Positions 18,412-28,471 are shown, counted from the stretch's first letter. The stretch: DNA of 64,000 bases from CAYGLF01 sp964350945 (GCA_964350945.1 CAYGLF010000008.1:4726-68725), one strand, 5' to 3'. Program-made: numbers and translations. The notes: a model not told the origin generated them from the sequence alone.

Positions 18412-19128
18412 ATGTCACAGCCTCTTAAAATTTTCACAACTCTTAAAGTGCGCAATCAAACACCCATAGCGCTAATGTCTCACCTAGAAAAATTATCTTT
18501 TGCTGCTCAAAAAATTTTTGGCTACCCCCTAGACCTCTCCCCTCAACGTGTGCTAGATGCCCTTAAGGATCCTCTATACAAAACGGGTGTGTGGCGCCTA
18601 AATATTATTGTAAGCAGCTCGGTTTCATTGAAAATCACCCCCTACCAAGAATCTGATTCCCAAGAAATAACATTAAAAACTTTCCAAAATAGATACCAAG
18701 AACCTTTTGCATTTGTTAAAAAGCTCCCTTTTAAGCGGCATCTTTTCTTAAAACAGGCAAGGCTACTGGGCTATGATGATTATATATTTCTAAGCCAAGA
18801 GGGCGAATTTTTAGAAACGAGTGTCAGCAACCTTTTTTGGATAAAGGGCAACACACTCTATACCCCCTGCCCCTCACTCTCCTTATACTCAGGGTGTACA
18901 CTTAGTCACATCATCATTGCTGCTCAAAATCTAGGACTAGAAATTAAAAAAGTGAAAGAAAAAAGGCTAGAAAAGCTTTTACAAAGCTTTGTATTTATCT
19001 GTAATTCTATGAAAGATTTTCAAGCGGTAAGCTCTATAGACGAGCACCTTTTAAAAATAGATCCAAATCTTATGGTGAAACTGCAGAAGAGCTACGAGCT
19101 TGTAGTGGAAGAAGCAACTGCTCTTTAA
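18412..19128 (+). CDS. pabC: Class IV aminotransferase-fold protein, probable aminodeoxychorismate lyase
   Basis: 238 residues of the PLP fold-type IV family. The lysine in KLPFKRH (about 105) is a candidate for the Schiff base, and LETSVSNLFWIKGNTLYTP is the family's conserved E-x-S-x-x-N block, followed by SGCTLSHIII where SGITR is usual. PabC releases pyruvate from aminodeoxychorismate to give p-aminobenzoate, which fits with pabB 4 kb upstream on the same strand. The protein is shorter than most PabC (about 270) and diverged at the SGxTR loop, so D-amino acid aminotransferase or another family IV function remains possible. It overlaps convergent proS by 59 bases. Confidence 0.7.
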   Translation: MSQPLKIFTTLKVRNQTPIALMSHLEKLSFAAQKIFGYPLDLSPQRVLDALKDPLYKTGVWRLNIIVSSSVSLKITPYQESDSQEITLKTFQNRYQEPFAFVKKLPFKRHLFLKQARLLGYDDYIFLSQEGEFLETSVSNLFWIKGNTLYTPCPSLSLYSGCTLSHIIIAAQNLGLEIKKVKEKRLEKLLQSFVFICNSMKDFQAVSSIDEHLLKIDPNLMVKLQKSYELVVEEATAL

Positions 19129-20815
19129 GCCACGCGTCTATTTTATGAAGTGGTAGACTTATTTTTTCACCTCCACGCGGCTCTACCTCAATCATCTGAT
19201 CCTCTAAAAATTGCTTCCCAACAATCCATTTAAAAGGGATTCCAATCAAGTCGCTGTCGCGCAATTTATAGCCGAGTCGCTCTCTGCGATCATCAAAAAG
19301 AACTTCAATTCCCTTCTCTAAAAGAGTCGAATAGACTTTTTCAACTGCCATTTTCTGCTCATCATCTTTAATATTCACTGGCGTTAAAAAAATGTGATAT
19401 GGAGCTATAGCTAGTGGCCATACAATTCCCACCTCATCGCATTTCTGCTCAACAGCTCCCTGAATACAACGTCCAACACCCATGCCATAACAACCCATTA
19501 AAAATGGTTTGCTAGCCCCTGCCTCATCTTGGTAAAAAGCTTCTAGATGGTTAGAATATTTATCTCCAAGGTTGAAAATATGCCCCACTTCAATCCCACG
19601 CTTTTCAGAATAAACTTCTCCGTTTAATGGACATATATCTCCCTGAACGGCTTGAGCAAAGTCTGCAAATTCAAAAGTTTTACAATCGCGCTTCCAGTCT
19701 ACATTTTTGTAATGTGTATCTTTACGGTTGGCTCCACACATAAAAGCATTCATCTCTTTGCAGGTATTGTCTGCAATAAAATCAAGAGGACACTCAACGG
19801 GCCCTATAAATCCTATTTCTAGGTGAAGCTCTTTGTTGAGTTCTTCGTCGGTCGCAAGACGAACTTCTAAAGCATTGAAATGATTTTCAAGTTTGATCTC
19901 ATTAATATCTCGATCCGAACGGATTCCAACTGCAACAAATTCAGTGCGATCGCTATACGTGAGTTTATAGACAAGTGTCTTGAGCATCATCTCTTTGGGC
20001 TGCTTAACAAATTCCACTTGCTGTTGAATCGTTTTAATACCTGGAGTTGAAAACTCTTCAAGAGGTAGTTTGCCCTCAGGATATTTAAATGAGGTAGGCT
20101 TACAGGGAGCTTTTTCGCTGTTAAATGCTAAGTCTCCGGCTATTAAAAGGGTGTCTTCCCCGATATCTGCCAGCAGCTGAAATTCCTCCGATTTGCCACT
20201 TCCAATTTTTCCAGAATCTGCTTGGACAATCACATAGTCTAAATCCAAGCGCTTCAAAATATGCTGGTAAGCACGTCGCATTTTTTGATATTCATGTTCC
20301 ATTTGCTCCGTATTCGAGCAAAAGCTGTAGGCATCTTTCATCACAAATTCTTTGGCACGCATCAAACCAAAGCGAGGGCGAATTTCATCACGAAATTTAT
20401 TGGAAATTTGAAATAGATTAACTGGAAGCATCTTGTAACTGGTAATCCAGTTTTTAACAAGATGGGTGATTGCCTCCTCGTGAGTGGGAGCTAAACATCC
20501 CTCATTGTGATCCCGATCCTGTACGATATACATGAGCTTTTCAGCTTTGTAAGCTTCCCATCTTCCGGAAGCTTCCCAGATACTTTTAGAGTGCATCTGC
20601 GGTAAAATAACTTCCTGAGAGCCTTCTTTTTGCATTTCCTGACGAATGACTTCTTTCATCTTCGAAAAAACGCGCATCATGAGAGGAGTAAATGTAAAGT
20701 GTCCTCGATGAAGTCTTTTGATATAACCTGCTTGCTCTAAAAGCTGATGGGAGGGAATATCGGCATCATGAGGGGCTTGCTTAAAAGTCTTGAAAAAAAG
20801 ATGTGAAAGGCGCAT
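19070..20815 (-). CDS. proS: Prolyl-tRNA synthetase
   Basis: 581 residues, the bacterial-type ProRS with an editing domain inserted between motifs 2 and 3 (about residues 225-405). The class II core is clear: GHFTFTPLMMRVFSKM and EGSQEVILPQM near the N-terminus, RFGLMRAKEFVMKDAYSF (motif 2 region), and GCYGMGVGRCIQGAVEQ (motif 3). The C-terminal anticodon-binding domain contains LFDDRRERLGYKLRDSDLIGIP. Charges tRNA-Pro and removes mischarged alanine. It is divergent from the amidase gene, only 31 bases away. Confidence 0.97.
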   Translation of the reverse strand: MRLSHLFFKTFKQAPHDADIPSHQLLEQAGYIKRLHRGHFTFTPLMMRVFSKMKEVIRQEMQKEGSQEVILPQMHSKSIWEASGRWEAYKAEKLMYIVQDRDHNEGCLAPTHEEAITHLVKNWITSYKMLPVNLFQISNKFRDEIRPRFGLMRAKEFVMKDAYSFCSNTEQMEHEYQKMRRAYQHILKRLDLDYVIVQADSGKIGSGKSEEFQLLADIGEDTLLIAGDLAFNSEKAPCKPTSFKYPEGKLPLEEFSTPGIKTIQQQVEFVKQPKEMMLKTLVYKLTYSDRTEFVAVGIRSDRDINEIKLENHFNALEVRLATDEELNKELHLEIGFIGPVECPLDFIADNTCKEMNAFMCGANRKDTHYKNVDWKRDCKTFEFADFAQAVQGDICPLNGEVYSEKRGIEVGHIFNLGDKYSNHLEAFYQDEAGASKPFLMGCYGMGVGRCIQGAVEQKCDEVGIVWPLAIAPYHIFLTPVNIKDDEQKMAVEKVYSTLLEKGIEVLFDDRRERLGYKLRDSDLIGIPFKWIVGKQFLEDQMIEVEPRGGEKISLPLHKIDAWLKEQLLLPLQARSSSAVSP

Positions 20816-20846
20816 AAGTATATTTTTTTTAACCGCATGTTATCAA

Positions 20847-22133
20847 ATGTCGCGCCTCTTTTCAATCTCAATTATCTTTTTATGGATCTTTAATATTTTT
20901 CTGCCAGCTACTGTTTATGCAAAAAACTTATTTGAAGACGCTTCTGACTTTGAAATGCATCAATATACTTGGTCCAAAGAGCAAGTTGAAGAAAAAATTC
21001 AGACGATGCTTCAAAAAGATCCACAGATTGAAAATTGGTACCAGCTGGATACTAAGGGACTTTATATTTTTGCAAACCCTGAGGACAAGCTAAATAACCT
21101 GCCAGAATTTACTCTTTATTTTGGAGATAAAAAACCTCTTTTAACCGCCTTACCTGCTTTTGATAACCCTCACTTACCACTCAAAGGGCTACGTGTTGCC
21201 ATAGACCCAGGACATATGGGTGGGCAATATGCAAAAATTGAAGAGAAATACATCGACTTAGACCTCCCCCACAAAAACAATGAAAACCTTTCATTTGATG
21301 AGGGAACTTTAACAGTAACCACAGCCAAGCTCTTAGCTCAAAAGCTTGAAGCCATGGGCGCAAAAGTTTTTTTAACTAAAAGCTCTCCCGGAGAAGCAGC
21401 CTATCCCCTCTCTTTTCAACAGTGGGTAGAAAAAGATTTTGCACAGGCTGTAGAAAATATGGTTGCTCTGAGAACAGACCCTTTGATCCAGCAACAAGAA
21501 AGGGAGTGGTGGCAAGAGAGGGCAACCGCTACAGAAATCTTTAAATCTACCTATAATTTTTTGGATCTTAATAGAAGAGCTGAGCTAATCAATGCTTTCA
21601 ATCCCCACCTGACCGTTAGCTGTCACTATAACTTAGGAGGCATCTACGATCGTGATGGGAAAACACCTGGCACACAAACAGACTACACCCTTTTCTTTGT
21701 CCCTGGAGCATTTAAGCGCGGCAGTATGAAAGATGAGGCGTACCGCAACTCTTCATTAAAAAATGCACGCTCTCGCTATGAATTTGTCCGTCTTTTAGTC
21801 ACCGATGACATTGAGAAATCCATTGACCTTGCTCAAATTGCCCGTAAACACACACAAAACACCCTCCGACTCCCAATGGGCGATGATTGTAGCTATTTAA
21901 ACGTTCTTTGCTTGAAGGCGCAATCGGGTATTTACCACCGCAATCTAACCCTCCTCCGACTTGTTCATGGCCCTGTTTTATATGCAGAGCCCCTTTGCCA
22001 AGACAACTTTGAAAATGCTCAAAAATTTGCCCACAATCCCTTAGAAATTATTGATCCAATTGTTAGAGTCTACTTAAGATCGATTACCGACTGGGCACAC
22101 AAACATCAAAAAAACGTTTCTCGAAAAAATTAA
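20847..22133 (+). CDS. Exported N-acetylmuramoyl-L-alanine amidase (Amidase_3)
   Basis: 428 residues from ATG 20847; an upstream in-frame ATG at 20790 lies inside the start of proS and would bury the signal peptide. Residues 1-25 form a signal peptide ending in VYA. The Amidase_3 zinc site is visible: His123 in VAIDPGHMGG, Glu152 in DEGTLTVTTAKLL and His260 in LTVSCHYN. This family cuts the bond between N-acetylmuramic acid and L-Ala in peptidoglycan, often in cell separation. Long insertions (about 185-245) with a WWQERATATE stretch are unlike AmiA/AmiC. Chlamydiae have very little, transient peptidoglycan; an additional amidase suggests envelope remodelling. Confidence 0.8.
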   Translation: MSRLFSISIIFLWIFNIFLPATVYAKNLFEDASDFEMHQYTWSKEQVEEKIQTMLQKDPQIENWYQLDTKGLYIFANPEDKLNNLPEFTLYFGDKKPLLTALPAFDNPHLPLKGLRVAIDPGHMGGQYAKIEEKYIDLDLPHKNNENLSFDEGTLTVTTAKLLAQKLEAMGAKVFLTKSSPGEAAYPLSFQQWVEKDFAQAVENMVALRTDPLIQQQEREWWQERATATEIFKSTYNFLDLNRRAELINAFNPHLTVSCHYNLGGIYDRDGKTPGTQTDYTLFFVPGAFKRGSMKDEAYRNSSLKNARSRYEFVRLLVTDDIEKSIDLAQIARKHTQNTLRLPMGDDCSYLNVLCLKAQSGIYHRNLTLLRLVHGPVLYAEPLCQDNFENAQKFAHNPLEIIDPIVRVYLRSITDWAHKHQKNVSRKN

Positions 22134-22146
22134 TACAGGACACCTT

Positions 22147-22752
22147 ATGCGCATTTTAATTGTTGGAGGCACTGGCCTTATTGGAAAAGCGGTAGCCAAA
22201 GAACTTAAGAAGCTAGATCACGAGGTTTTAATTGCTTCTCGCTCTGATAAGAAGTTCTCTGTTGATTTAAGTTCTCCAACCTCGATTGAGCGCATGTACC
22301 AACAAGCTCCTGGCCTGGATGCGGTTATTTCAGTGCCTGCTTCTAACTCACGCTTTGCACCTGTCTCTGAGTTGTCACCACAAGATATGGAGCAGGGGCT
22401 ACAGGTAAAGTGCCTCGGTCAAATCAATCTCGTTTTAATCGGTCAAAAATATTTAAATAAAGAGGGCTCATTTACCCTTACAACAGGTATTTTGAGTACC
22501 GACTACATTCCAAACGCGTCGATTAGCTGCACCATTAATAATGCCGTTGAAGGATTTGTTAAAAGTGCTTCTTTAGATCTTAGCAATCATTTGCGCCTAA
22601 ACGCAGTGAGCCCCAATGTGATTACGGAAGCACTCGACAGACTCGGAGACACTTTTAAGGGATACAAAGGTGTCAGCCTTCATGAAGCAGCACTAGGTTA
22701 TGTAAGAGCCGTTGAAGGAATTATCAACGGCCATATTATCCGTGTGTGGTAA
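22147..22752 (+). CDS. Short-chain dehydrogenase/reductase-like protein
   Basis: 201 residues with a Rossmann nucleotide-binding start RILIVGGTGLIGKAVAKEL and a following Arg/Ser loop (IASRSD) that favours NADP(H). The expected active-site YxxxK is replaced: the segment after TTGILSTDY reads SCTINNAVEGFVKSASLDL, so the canonical tyrosine is missing although LRLNAVSPNVI, a typical SDR block, is intact. This shorter SDR subgroup is known in many bacteria as a hypothetical short-chain dehydrogenase. It begins 13 bases after the amidase gene and ends one base from the convergent autotransporter stop. Confidence 0.82.
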   Translation: MRILIVGGTGLIGKAVAKELKKLDHEVLIASRSDKKFSVDLSSPTSIERMYQQAPGLDAVISVPASNSRFAPVSELSPQDMEQGLQVKCLGQINLVLIGQKYLNKEGSFTLTTGILSTDYIPNASISCTINNAVEGFVKSASLDLSNHLRLNAVSPNVITEALDRLGDTFKGYKGVSLHEAALGYVRAVEGIINGHIIRVW

Positions 22753-22753
22753 T

Positions 22754-25294
22754 TTAAAATAACCACTCGAATTTAAGCTTCACGATATACACTTGTAATC
22801 TGCTTAAAACATCTGCTTCAAAATTCACACGTCCTACAAAGAAGTTACACTGCTGCAGTATGATATCAGCTCCTAATACCAGCTGATTTTTGGTCTTTGC
22901 ATTCCCTTCGATATTAAAAAAGAGATTGGATGGAGCATTTTCATAGCGAGCACTTAGCGATTGATCTCCTAGAGGAATATTGGCAAGCCACCCCACATAC
23001 ACTTTGGGAGCCAAGTACCAAACAGGATTTTGAAACTCTTGCAAAAGATTGAAACGAAAACTAGGTTGCATTACGTTATTTACACTTTCTTTAACGTCTA
23101 AGTTGATCCCTCCAGCACCTGTCTCTTTGTAGGCATCTGTAAACATCGCTGCGTAGTTTAGGGTAACCTCTGGTTGTACCCACACACTTTGACTTACTTC
23201 AACTCTCATTCCCCCATTGAGACGACCAACCAGGTCGTAGCTATTGTAGCTGCTTTTAGCAACGCGCTCAACACCAGTAAAAGAGATCCGGCGATCAGTG
23301 TTGTGGAAGTTAAAGCCGGCCATGAGCATAGCATTTGCAAAAGTATGTTCATCAAACCACCCAAAGAAAGGAGCTACATACAAACTGCTCCAATCGGCAT
23401 TCCCAAAATTCTCTTTCCATTTTAGGTTTGAGTGTGTGTAACCTATACCCCCCTCTATTACAAAGCGATTATCTAGAACTTGGTTATAGCCCAATCCCGC
23501 TCCATAAGTGTAAGACTTATACCCCACTTGCCAGTTGTTATCCGTTTTCCCCTGACTATCTTGGTCAATGAAGATTGCAAGAGGCTCTAAAAACAACCCG
23601 GTTTGTGGGCGTGCAAATAAAGGAGCTTGTGATCGCGCCGCTTGAACAGTCGCCTGATCTTGTGTCTTTATATTATCTTGAAATTGCTTATCCAACGTCA
23701 GCGCCATTTGCCATAAGGTTTGCTGCTTAGATCTAGGAATAGAGGTAAACGGTAAAGTTGAAGTGCTCAGTGCTTTGACTAAAAAATTAGAACTGGGCAG
23801 TTTCATAAGCGCTGATATCACCACATTTAAGTCCGCGCTTGCATTAGATACGCTTAGGTTAGAAGTATAATTTACTATTTTGCTAGCGTTCCCTGTCAAG
23901 CTTTGGATTGAAACAGGAGTTATTACAAACGGTTGAATTGTTATCAGTTTCAAAGTTGTAACTCCATTTATACTGACTGATTTGGTAAAGAAACTTGCAT
24001 AATTACCCGTAAGAATTGAGCCGTCGGTCAATGAGGATCCTATAAGCACTGGATACTCTAATCCAGCTGCATACAACCCAGAAGCTGGCTGTGGTGTTAT
24101 GGTTGAGCCGGCAGCTAGAGTTGCAGTTCCTGTTACAGCAAGTTGATTGGTTGCTGTAGAGCTTAGCGGGACTAATAAATCTGCTCCCAAGCTTTGAGTG
24201 TAATCGCCTGTGACGGTCAAAACACTGCCTACACTATTTCCTGGTTGAACCGTCCCGTTGTTTGTTAGACTCCCCTGCGCAATGCTCGCATTACCCATTA
24301 AAAGGCCACCTTCATCTACAATAAAAGTGGTCCCTGCTGAATTAAGATTTCCTTGAACATCGAGAGTCGCAGGATTGTTAACCGTCACCTGTCCTGAAAA
24401 AGTACTTCCAGATGGTGGAATAAGCGTGGTTGTATTAGAACCAGCAATGGTGATATCACCACCTGATATAAGCTGATTCGTATACGTGCGATCTTGATTA
24501 GGGTTAAATATTAGAGTCCCGCCAATGGATATAGAATTTGACAAGCTTGCTTGAATCTCAGCAAAGGAACCACTGTTGATAACAAAATCAAAGGATTCGA
24601 CATCTTTTTTAAAAATCGTCCTTTTGTCAAAAGAGTTAGACGAAATAGAAAAGTTATTGGCATTTCCATCTTCAAGGATAGGGACGTCAATGTTTTGGGC
24701 CTCTTCACTTAAATTATTAAATGTCAAAATTGAGGCAAAACCTGGAGCATTTGCGATCATACTCCCTCCATCGAAAATCACATCGCCCCCAAAGGTTAAT
24801 GATGAAGCTCCAATGAATAAGTTTGCACCACTACCACCTGTTACAGCCCCATCTAATTGCCAGCTCCAAAATTCCAGCAAACTATCTACTCTAGGAATGT
24901 GAACCTCTTTTCCAGCAGGAATATTTATATTGCACGCTAAAGTTGGGGAATAGTCGCTATCACTTGAAGTAGCTTCTATCCCACTATCTTCCCCTTGCCC
25001 GGAAAATGTTAGGGTCACATTACTTTCCCCTATAGTAAGGCTTCCTAAACTTACATCTATATTAAGCTTATCTAAAGTGATATCCTGAAGCATCTGAATA
25101 TTTTGATCAGTTTCACTTGAAGAGATAGATGCTCTGTCATTATTTGCGTTAGGGTACCCTGCATCTAAATCCCAATTAGCGGGAGTTGTCCAGACAGCAT
25201 TATTGACACCATCCCATGAATAATCTGTGGCCATTAAAGTTGAACTAAAAATATTTAATAGCAAAAAGCTAAAAATGAAAAAATGGTGCTTCAT
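22754..25294 (-). CDS. Type Va autotransporter
   Basis: 846 residues. A signal peptide (1-22, ending LMA) precedes DYSWDGVNNAVWTTPANWD, a common opening of autotransporter passengers. Residues about 60-440 are Ser/Thr/Asn/Gly-rich with repeated beta-strand pattern and the block VLTVTGDYTQSLGADLLVPL that many autotransporters carry before the barrel. Residues about 570-846 look like the 12-stranded translocator, with GYKSYTYGAGLGYN, VIEGGIGYTHSNLKW and a terminal phenylalanine (KLKFEWLF). The GGA-I/L-V and FxxN repeats that define chlamydial Pmp proteins are not evident, so it is Pmp-like only in architecture. It is likely a surface adhesin. It sits downstream of ptr, separated by 228 bases. 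Confidence 0.87.
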   Translation of the reverse strand: MKHHFFIFSFLLLNIFSSTLMATDYSWDGVNNAVWTTPANWDLDAGYPNANNDRASISSSETDQNIQMLQDITLDKLNIDVSLGSLTIGESNVTLTFSGQGEDSGIEATSSDSDYSPTLACNINIPAGKEVHIPRVDSLLEFWSWQLDGAVTGGSGANLFIGASSLTFGGDVIFDGGSMIANAPGFASILTFNNLSEEAQNIDVPILEDGNANNFSISSNSFDKRTIFKKDVESFDFVINSGSFAEIQASLSNSISIGGTLIFNPNQDRTYTNQLISGGDITIAGSNTTTLIPPSGSTFSGQVTVNNPATLDVQGNLNSAGTTFIVDEGGLLMGNASIAQGSLTNNGTVQPGNSVGSVLTVTGDYTQSLGADLLVPLSSTATNQLAVTGTATLAAGSTITPQPASGLYAAGLEYPVLIGSSLTDGSILTGNYASFFTKSVSINGVTTLKLITIQPFVITPVSIQSLTGNASKIVNYTSNLSVSNASADLNVVISALMKLPSSNFLVKALSTSTLPFTSIPRSKQQTLWQMALTLDKQFQDNIKTQDQATVQAARSQAPLFARPQTGLFLEPLAIFIDQDSQGKTDNNWQVGYKSYTYGAGLGYNQVLDNRFVIEGGIGYTHSNLKWKENFGNADWSSLYVAPFFGWFDEHTFANAMLMAGFNFHNTDRRISFTGVERVAKSSYNSYDLVGRLNGGMRVEVSQSVWVQPEVTLNYAAMFTDAYKETGAGGINLDVKESVNNVMQPSFRFNLLQEFQNPVWYLAPKVYVGWLANIPLGDQSLSARYENAPSNLFFNIEGNAKTKNQLVLGADIILQQCNFFVGRVNFEADVLSRLQVYIVKLKFEWLF

Positions 25295-25522
25295 AAATTA
25301 CTCCAATAAAAATTTGAAGATATTTTTAACACGATCTAGACAATGATTTAAAGCTAATAATTGGGACTCTAAACTAGATCAATACAACGTCCACAAGGTC
25401 CATCATGGATTAAACTAAGAGCTGAGATGTAAAATTTAAAAACTTTATGTTGAGCTAAGTGATTAGATCAAGGGCAAGGCTTAAAAAAGCGATGCCCTAT
25501 ACTGGGTAATACTAAAAGACTT

Positions 25523-28471
25523 CTATAAAGAAGGATCTTTTAAAGGCGTCTCATTGAGCTGAATTTTGCTGTTATCAGCATACTCACTCTCAGCTTTAAA
25601 GTGACCCAGATTGTTAATTTCTAAGTAGTCGATGGTTGGAACATCCGACATTTGGCCGTTTACTAAAACAGCGAGTCGTTTGTTATTACTACGCCCTAGT
25701 TGATTTTGACAAAAGGTTACAAACTCCTCGTAAGAAAGTGCCTCAAGAGCCTGAACACGCCGCTCTTTTTGATCAAACTCTCCTTTTTGATCAAACGCTA
25801 AATAGTAGAGCTCTTGGCCTTTATCAGAAATAGAAACGGGAGGTTGGCGATAATTAGTTATAAGGGCTTGCTTGAGCAGATTAAATTTCTCAAGATCAAG
25901 CTCTGCAGTTCCTAGAGTACTCAAAAACTCTTCGTTAAAAAGTTCATAGCGAGAAAGTAGGTCTCTCGTTGAGCAGGAGTTAGACTGCACTAAAAAGCAG
26001 GTAAAAAGTTGCTTTTCATATTCTCTTGAAAAGGAATGCACCATATAGCCCACTTGCTGCTTAGTTCTTAATGTATCGAAAAAAGGCGTAGAAATCGCTT
26101 GATTCATCACTTCATAGGCAGCCCGATCTTTATCCTCTAAAATTCCATGACCAATCATCAAAAAAGTAGAACTTCCTGTTTGATCGGTGCTTTGGGCAAA
26201 GAAACAGGGGTTATTGAGTGAGGCGGGCTCTAAGACAGCACGCATTGAGTGTTCAGAAACTGGGTAGGTCGTGCTATTTTCAAAAAGAGCCTCTAAATTT
26301 GTACAAAGATTCACAGCCTGGCTCTTGGTCAAATTTCCATAGAGCATCCCTTGTAAGTATACTTGATTGAAAAACTCTCGGTTGTAGAGGTCAAAGTCTT
26401 TATATGAGATCTCATTAAGAGCTGCTAGTTTATCGTCCACTAAAGGGTAGTCTCTAAAGACCAGGTTATTCATAACCTCACCCGCTTGCCTTCCGGGAAT
26501 TGCCTTTTTCTGGTTAAGGTACGAGCGGACCAAAATATCATGATATTTGGGAAAATCTTTTTCAGCAGGCTGGTGCGATTTAATTGTCTCAAAAATTTTA
26601 GCGGTAAAAAGATCTGACTTTTGGCTGTACCCAGAAACGCTCACCAAAAGTCCCCTTTTTGAATCAATTGAAAAATCGGCATTCAAGCCTGCAAGTTGCC
26701 CCTGTTCAAGATGTTGGCTCAGAGCATCTGACAATGAGAGAGACAAAAGATCAGCAAGCACTTTATTTTTTCCGTTCTGCTTAATACTGGGCGACTTAAC
26801 AGCCAGATTATAGTTCACTTTGGGAACTTGGTAGCTGATATCTTGTTGAAAATAAAATTGTGAACGCTCACTTAAATCTAAAGCTTCTGGGTTATTCTCT
26901 TTAGCATCAATAGAGCCGACAAGTTCTAAGTTGGTCGGAATGTAGGGATTGGGAGCTGCGATTGCAATACTTGGATTTGCCTCAATATGGGCCCATTCAT
27001 TAAGAGTTTTAGCAGGAATTTGTTGTACATGATACTTGACTTGAACATGCTTCTCTGTAAGGTCTGAAGCAACCCCTGTTAACTGCTCGGGAGCCAGGAT
27101 AAAGTAAATGGCTTTATGGGGTTTGAGCATGGATAAAAAACGATTCACTCTTTTTGCATCAAATTGAGTCGGCCAACCTGACTTTTGTGGGAATGTGGCA
27201 ATATCCTCATATTGAATGGCTGATGCAACGTGTTCTACAAATGAGAAAACTTCAGGTCTTGATTGATACTGAAAATTGAGCTTTGCAATTGCTGTCATTT
27301 CATCTTGGCGATACCGAGGAAGCCCTTCTTGTTTAAACGTATGAATCGCTTCATAACATTGTGCAATCACCGTCTGATAGCTTTCGAGTCCTTTAGGAGT
27401 CAGCTCTAAGCACAACTCAAAAAAGGAGACCTTGGTGTCTGTATTACTTTGATAGGCGTGCATCTGGTAGATATAACCTTTATCTTTCAAGATCGTAGCC
27501 AAACTTTTTGGAGACTCCTCAGATAAAACATCACTTACAAGGTCAGCAGTATGGTAGTCTAAATCCATAGTATATTCAGGGGGAAGTTCCCATTTAATTG
27601 ACAATTGCTTTAGATTTTTAAGCGGCTCTATGTAAACCAATTTCCCCAAAAAATCTGGATTGGTAATGGGCCCTTGCAACGTGGTCATCTGATGATTTTT
27701 ATTTTCAATTTGCGAGAAACAAGCATCTACTTGCTCAACGAGCTGCTCTAGGGGGAGAGAAGAATAAACAGCTAAGCGCATGAGGTTCGCACTATAATGG
27801 TCTTGATACCATCTGACCAGGTTTTCTCGACTAATACTCATCAACGTCTCTTCCGTTCCACAACGCCAAATATTTTCATGAGAACTTGGATCAACAAATT
27901 CTAGCCCGACCATGTGCTTGCGGACTTGGTCTAAATTAGCTCTATAGAGAAATTCCTGGTTCACCGCTTTGCGCTCTCTAGATAGACCCGATTCATTAAA
28001 TAGTGGCTCTACAAAAAATGAGGAGAATCTGTCTAATGCTTCCTTAGCTTGGTCATTGTTAATTTCAAAACTATAAACTGTACGGTCGTTAGATGTGTAA
28101 GCATTTGAACTTCCACCATTTGTCTGGATAAATTCGTGATATTCTTTTTCAGTAGGATACTTTTGGGTTCCAAGAAACAGCATATGTTCGACAAAGTGAG
28201 CGACTCCAATATTATCAAAAGGCTCATGATCCCAGCCGACACCCACTGATAGAGAGGCCCCTGACTTTTTAGCTTCTGGATCCGATACAATATAAGCTTC
28301 GAGACCATTATCGAGCCTTACCTTAAGGGTCTCGATATTTTGCATGCTGGGAGATTTAATTTTTTCTTTAAATTGATCCTCAATCACGCTATAGGCTGCA
28401 AAAGCAAAGCTTGAAATAGAAAATAAAACTACCGATAATAAAGTGCATACTCTCTTACATGTCATTCTCAT
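25523..28471 (-). CDS. ptr: Exported M16 zinc metalloprotease (insulinase/pitrilysin family)
   Basis: 982 residues, full pitrilysin length. Signal peptide at 1-25 (LFSISSFAFA), so probably periplasmic. The inverted zinc motif HFVEH (His92, Glu95, His96) lies in GVAHFVEHMLFLG, followed by TNGGSSNAYTSNDRTVYSFEI and a further glutamate ligand. The second half carries the inactive M16 domains and the R/Y segment FFDTLRTKQQVGYMVHSF that binds substrate. It degrades peptides. Matches CT806; the start overlaps the end of plsB by 17 bases, so it belongs to the rng-plsB-ptr operon. Confidence 0.95.
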   Translation of the reverse strand: MRMTCKRVCTLLSVVLFSISSFAFAAYSVIEDQFKEKIKSPSMQNIETLKVRLDNGLEAYIVSDPEAKKSGASLSVGVGWDHEPFDNIGVAHFVEHMLFLGTQKYPTEKEYHEFIQTNGGSSNAYTSNDRTVYSFEINNDQAKEALDRFSSFFVEPLFNESGLSRERKAVNQEFLYRANLDQVRKHMVGLEFVDPSSHENIWRCGTEETLMSISRENLVRWYQDHYSANLMRLAVYSSLPLEQLVEQVDACFSQIENKNHQMTTLQGPITNPDFLGKLVYIEPLKNLKQLSIKWELPPEYTMDLDYHTADLVSDVLSEESPKSLATILKDKGYIYQMHAYQSNTDTKVSFFELCLELTPKGLESYQTVIAQCYEAIHTFKQEGLPRYRQDEMTAIAKLNFQYQSRPEVFSFVEHVASAIQYEDIATFPQKSGWPTQFDAKRVNRFLSMLKPHKAIYFILAPEQLTGVASDLTEKHVQVKYHVQQIPAKTLNEWAHIEANPSIAIAAPNPYIPTNLELVGSIDAKENNPEALDLSERSQFYFQQDISYQVPKVNYNLAVKSPSIKQNGKNKVLADLLSLSLSDALSQHLEQGQLAGLNADFSIDSKRGLLVSVSGYSQKSDLFTAKIFETIKSHQPAEKDFPKYHDILVRSYLNQKKAIPGRQAGEVMNNLVFRDYPLVDDKLAALNEISYKDFDLYNREFFNQVYLQGMLYGNLTKSQAVNLCTNLEALFENSTTYPVSEHSMRAVLEPASLNNPCFFAQSTDQTGSSTFLMIGHGILEDKDRAAYEVMNQAISTPFFDTLRTKQQVGYMVHSFSREYEKQLFTCFLVQSNSCSTRDLLSRYELFNEEFLSTLGTAELDLEKFNLLKQALITNYRQPPVSISDKGQELYYLAFDQKGEFDQKERRVQALEALSYEEFVTFCQNQLGRSNNKRLAVLVNGQMSDVPTIDYLEINNLGHFKAESEYADNSKIQLNETPLKDPSL

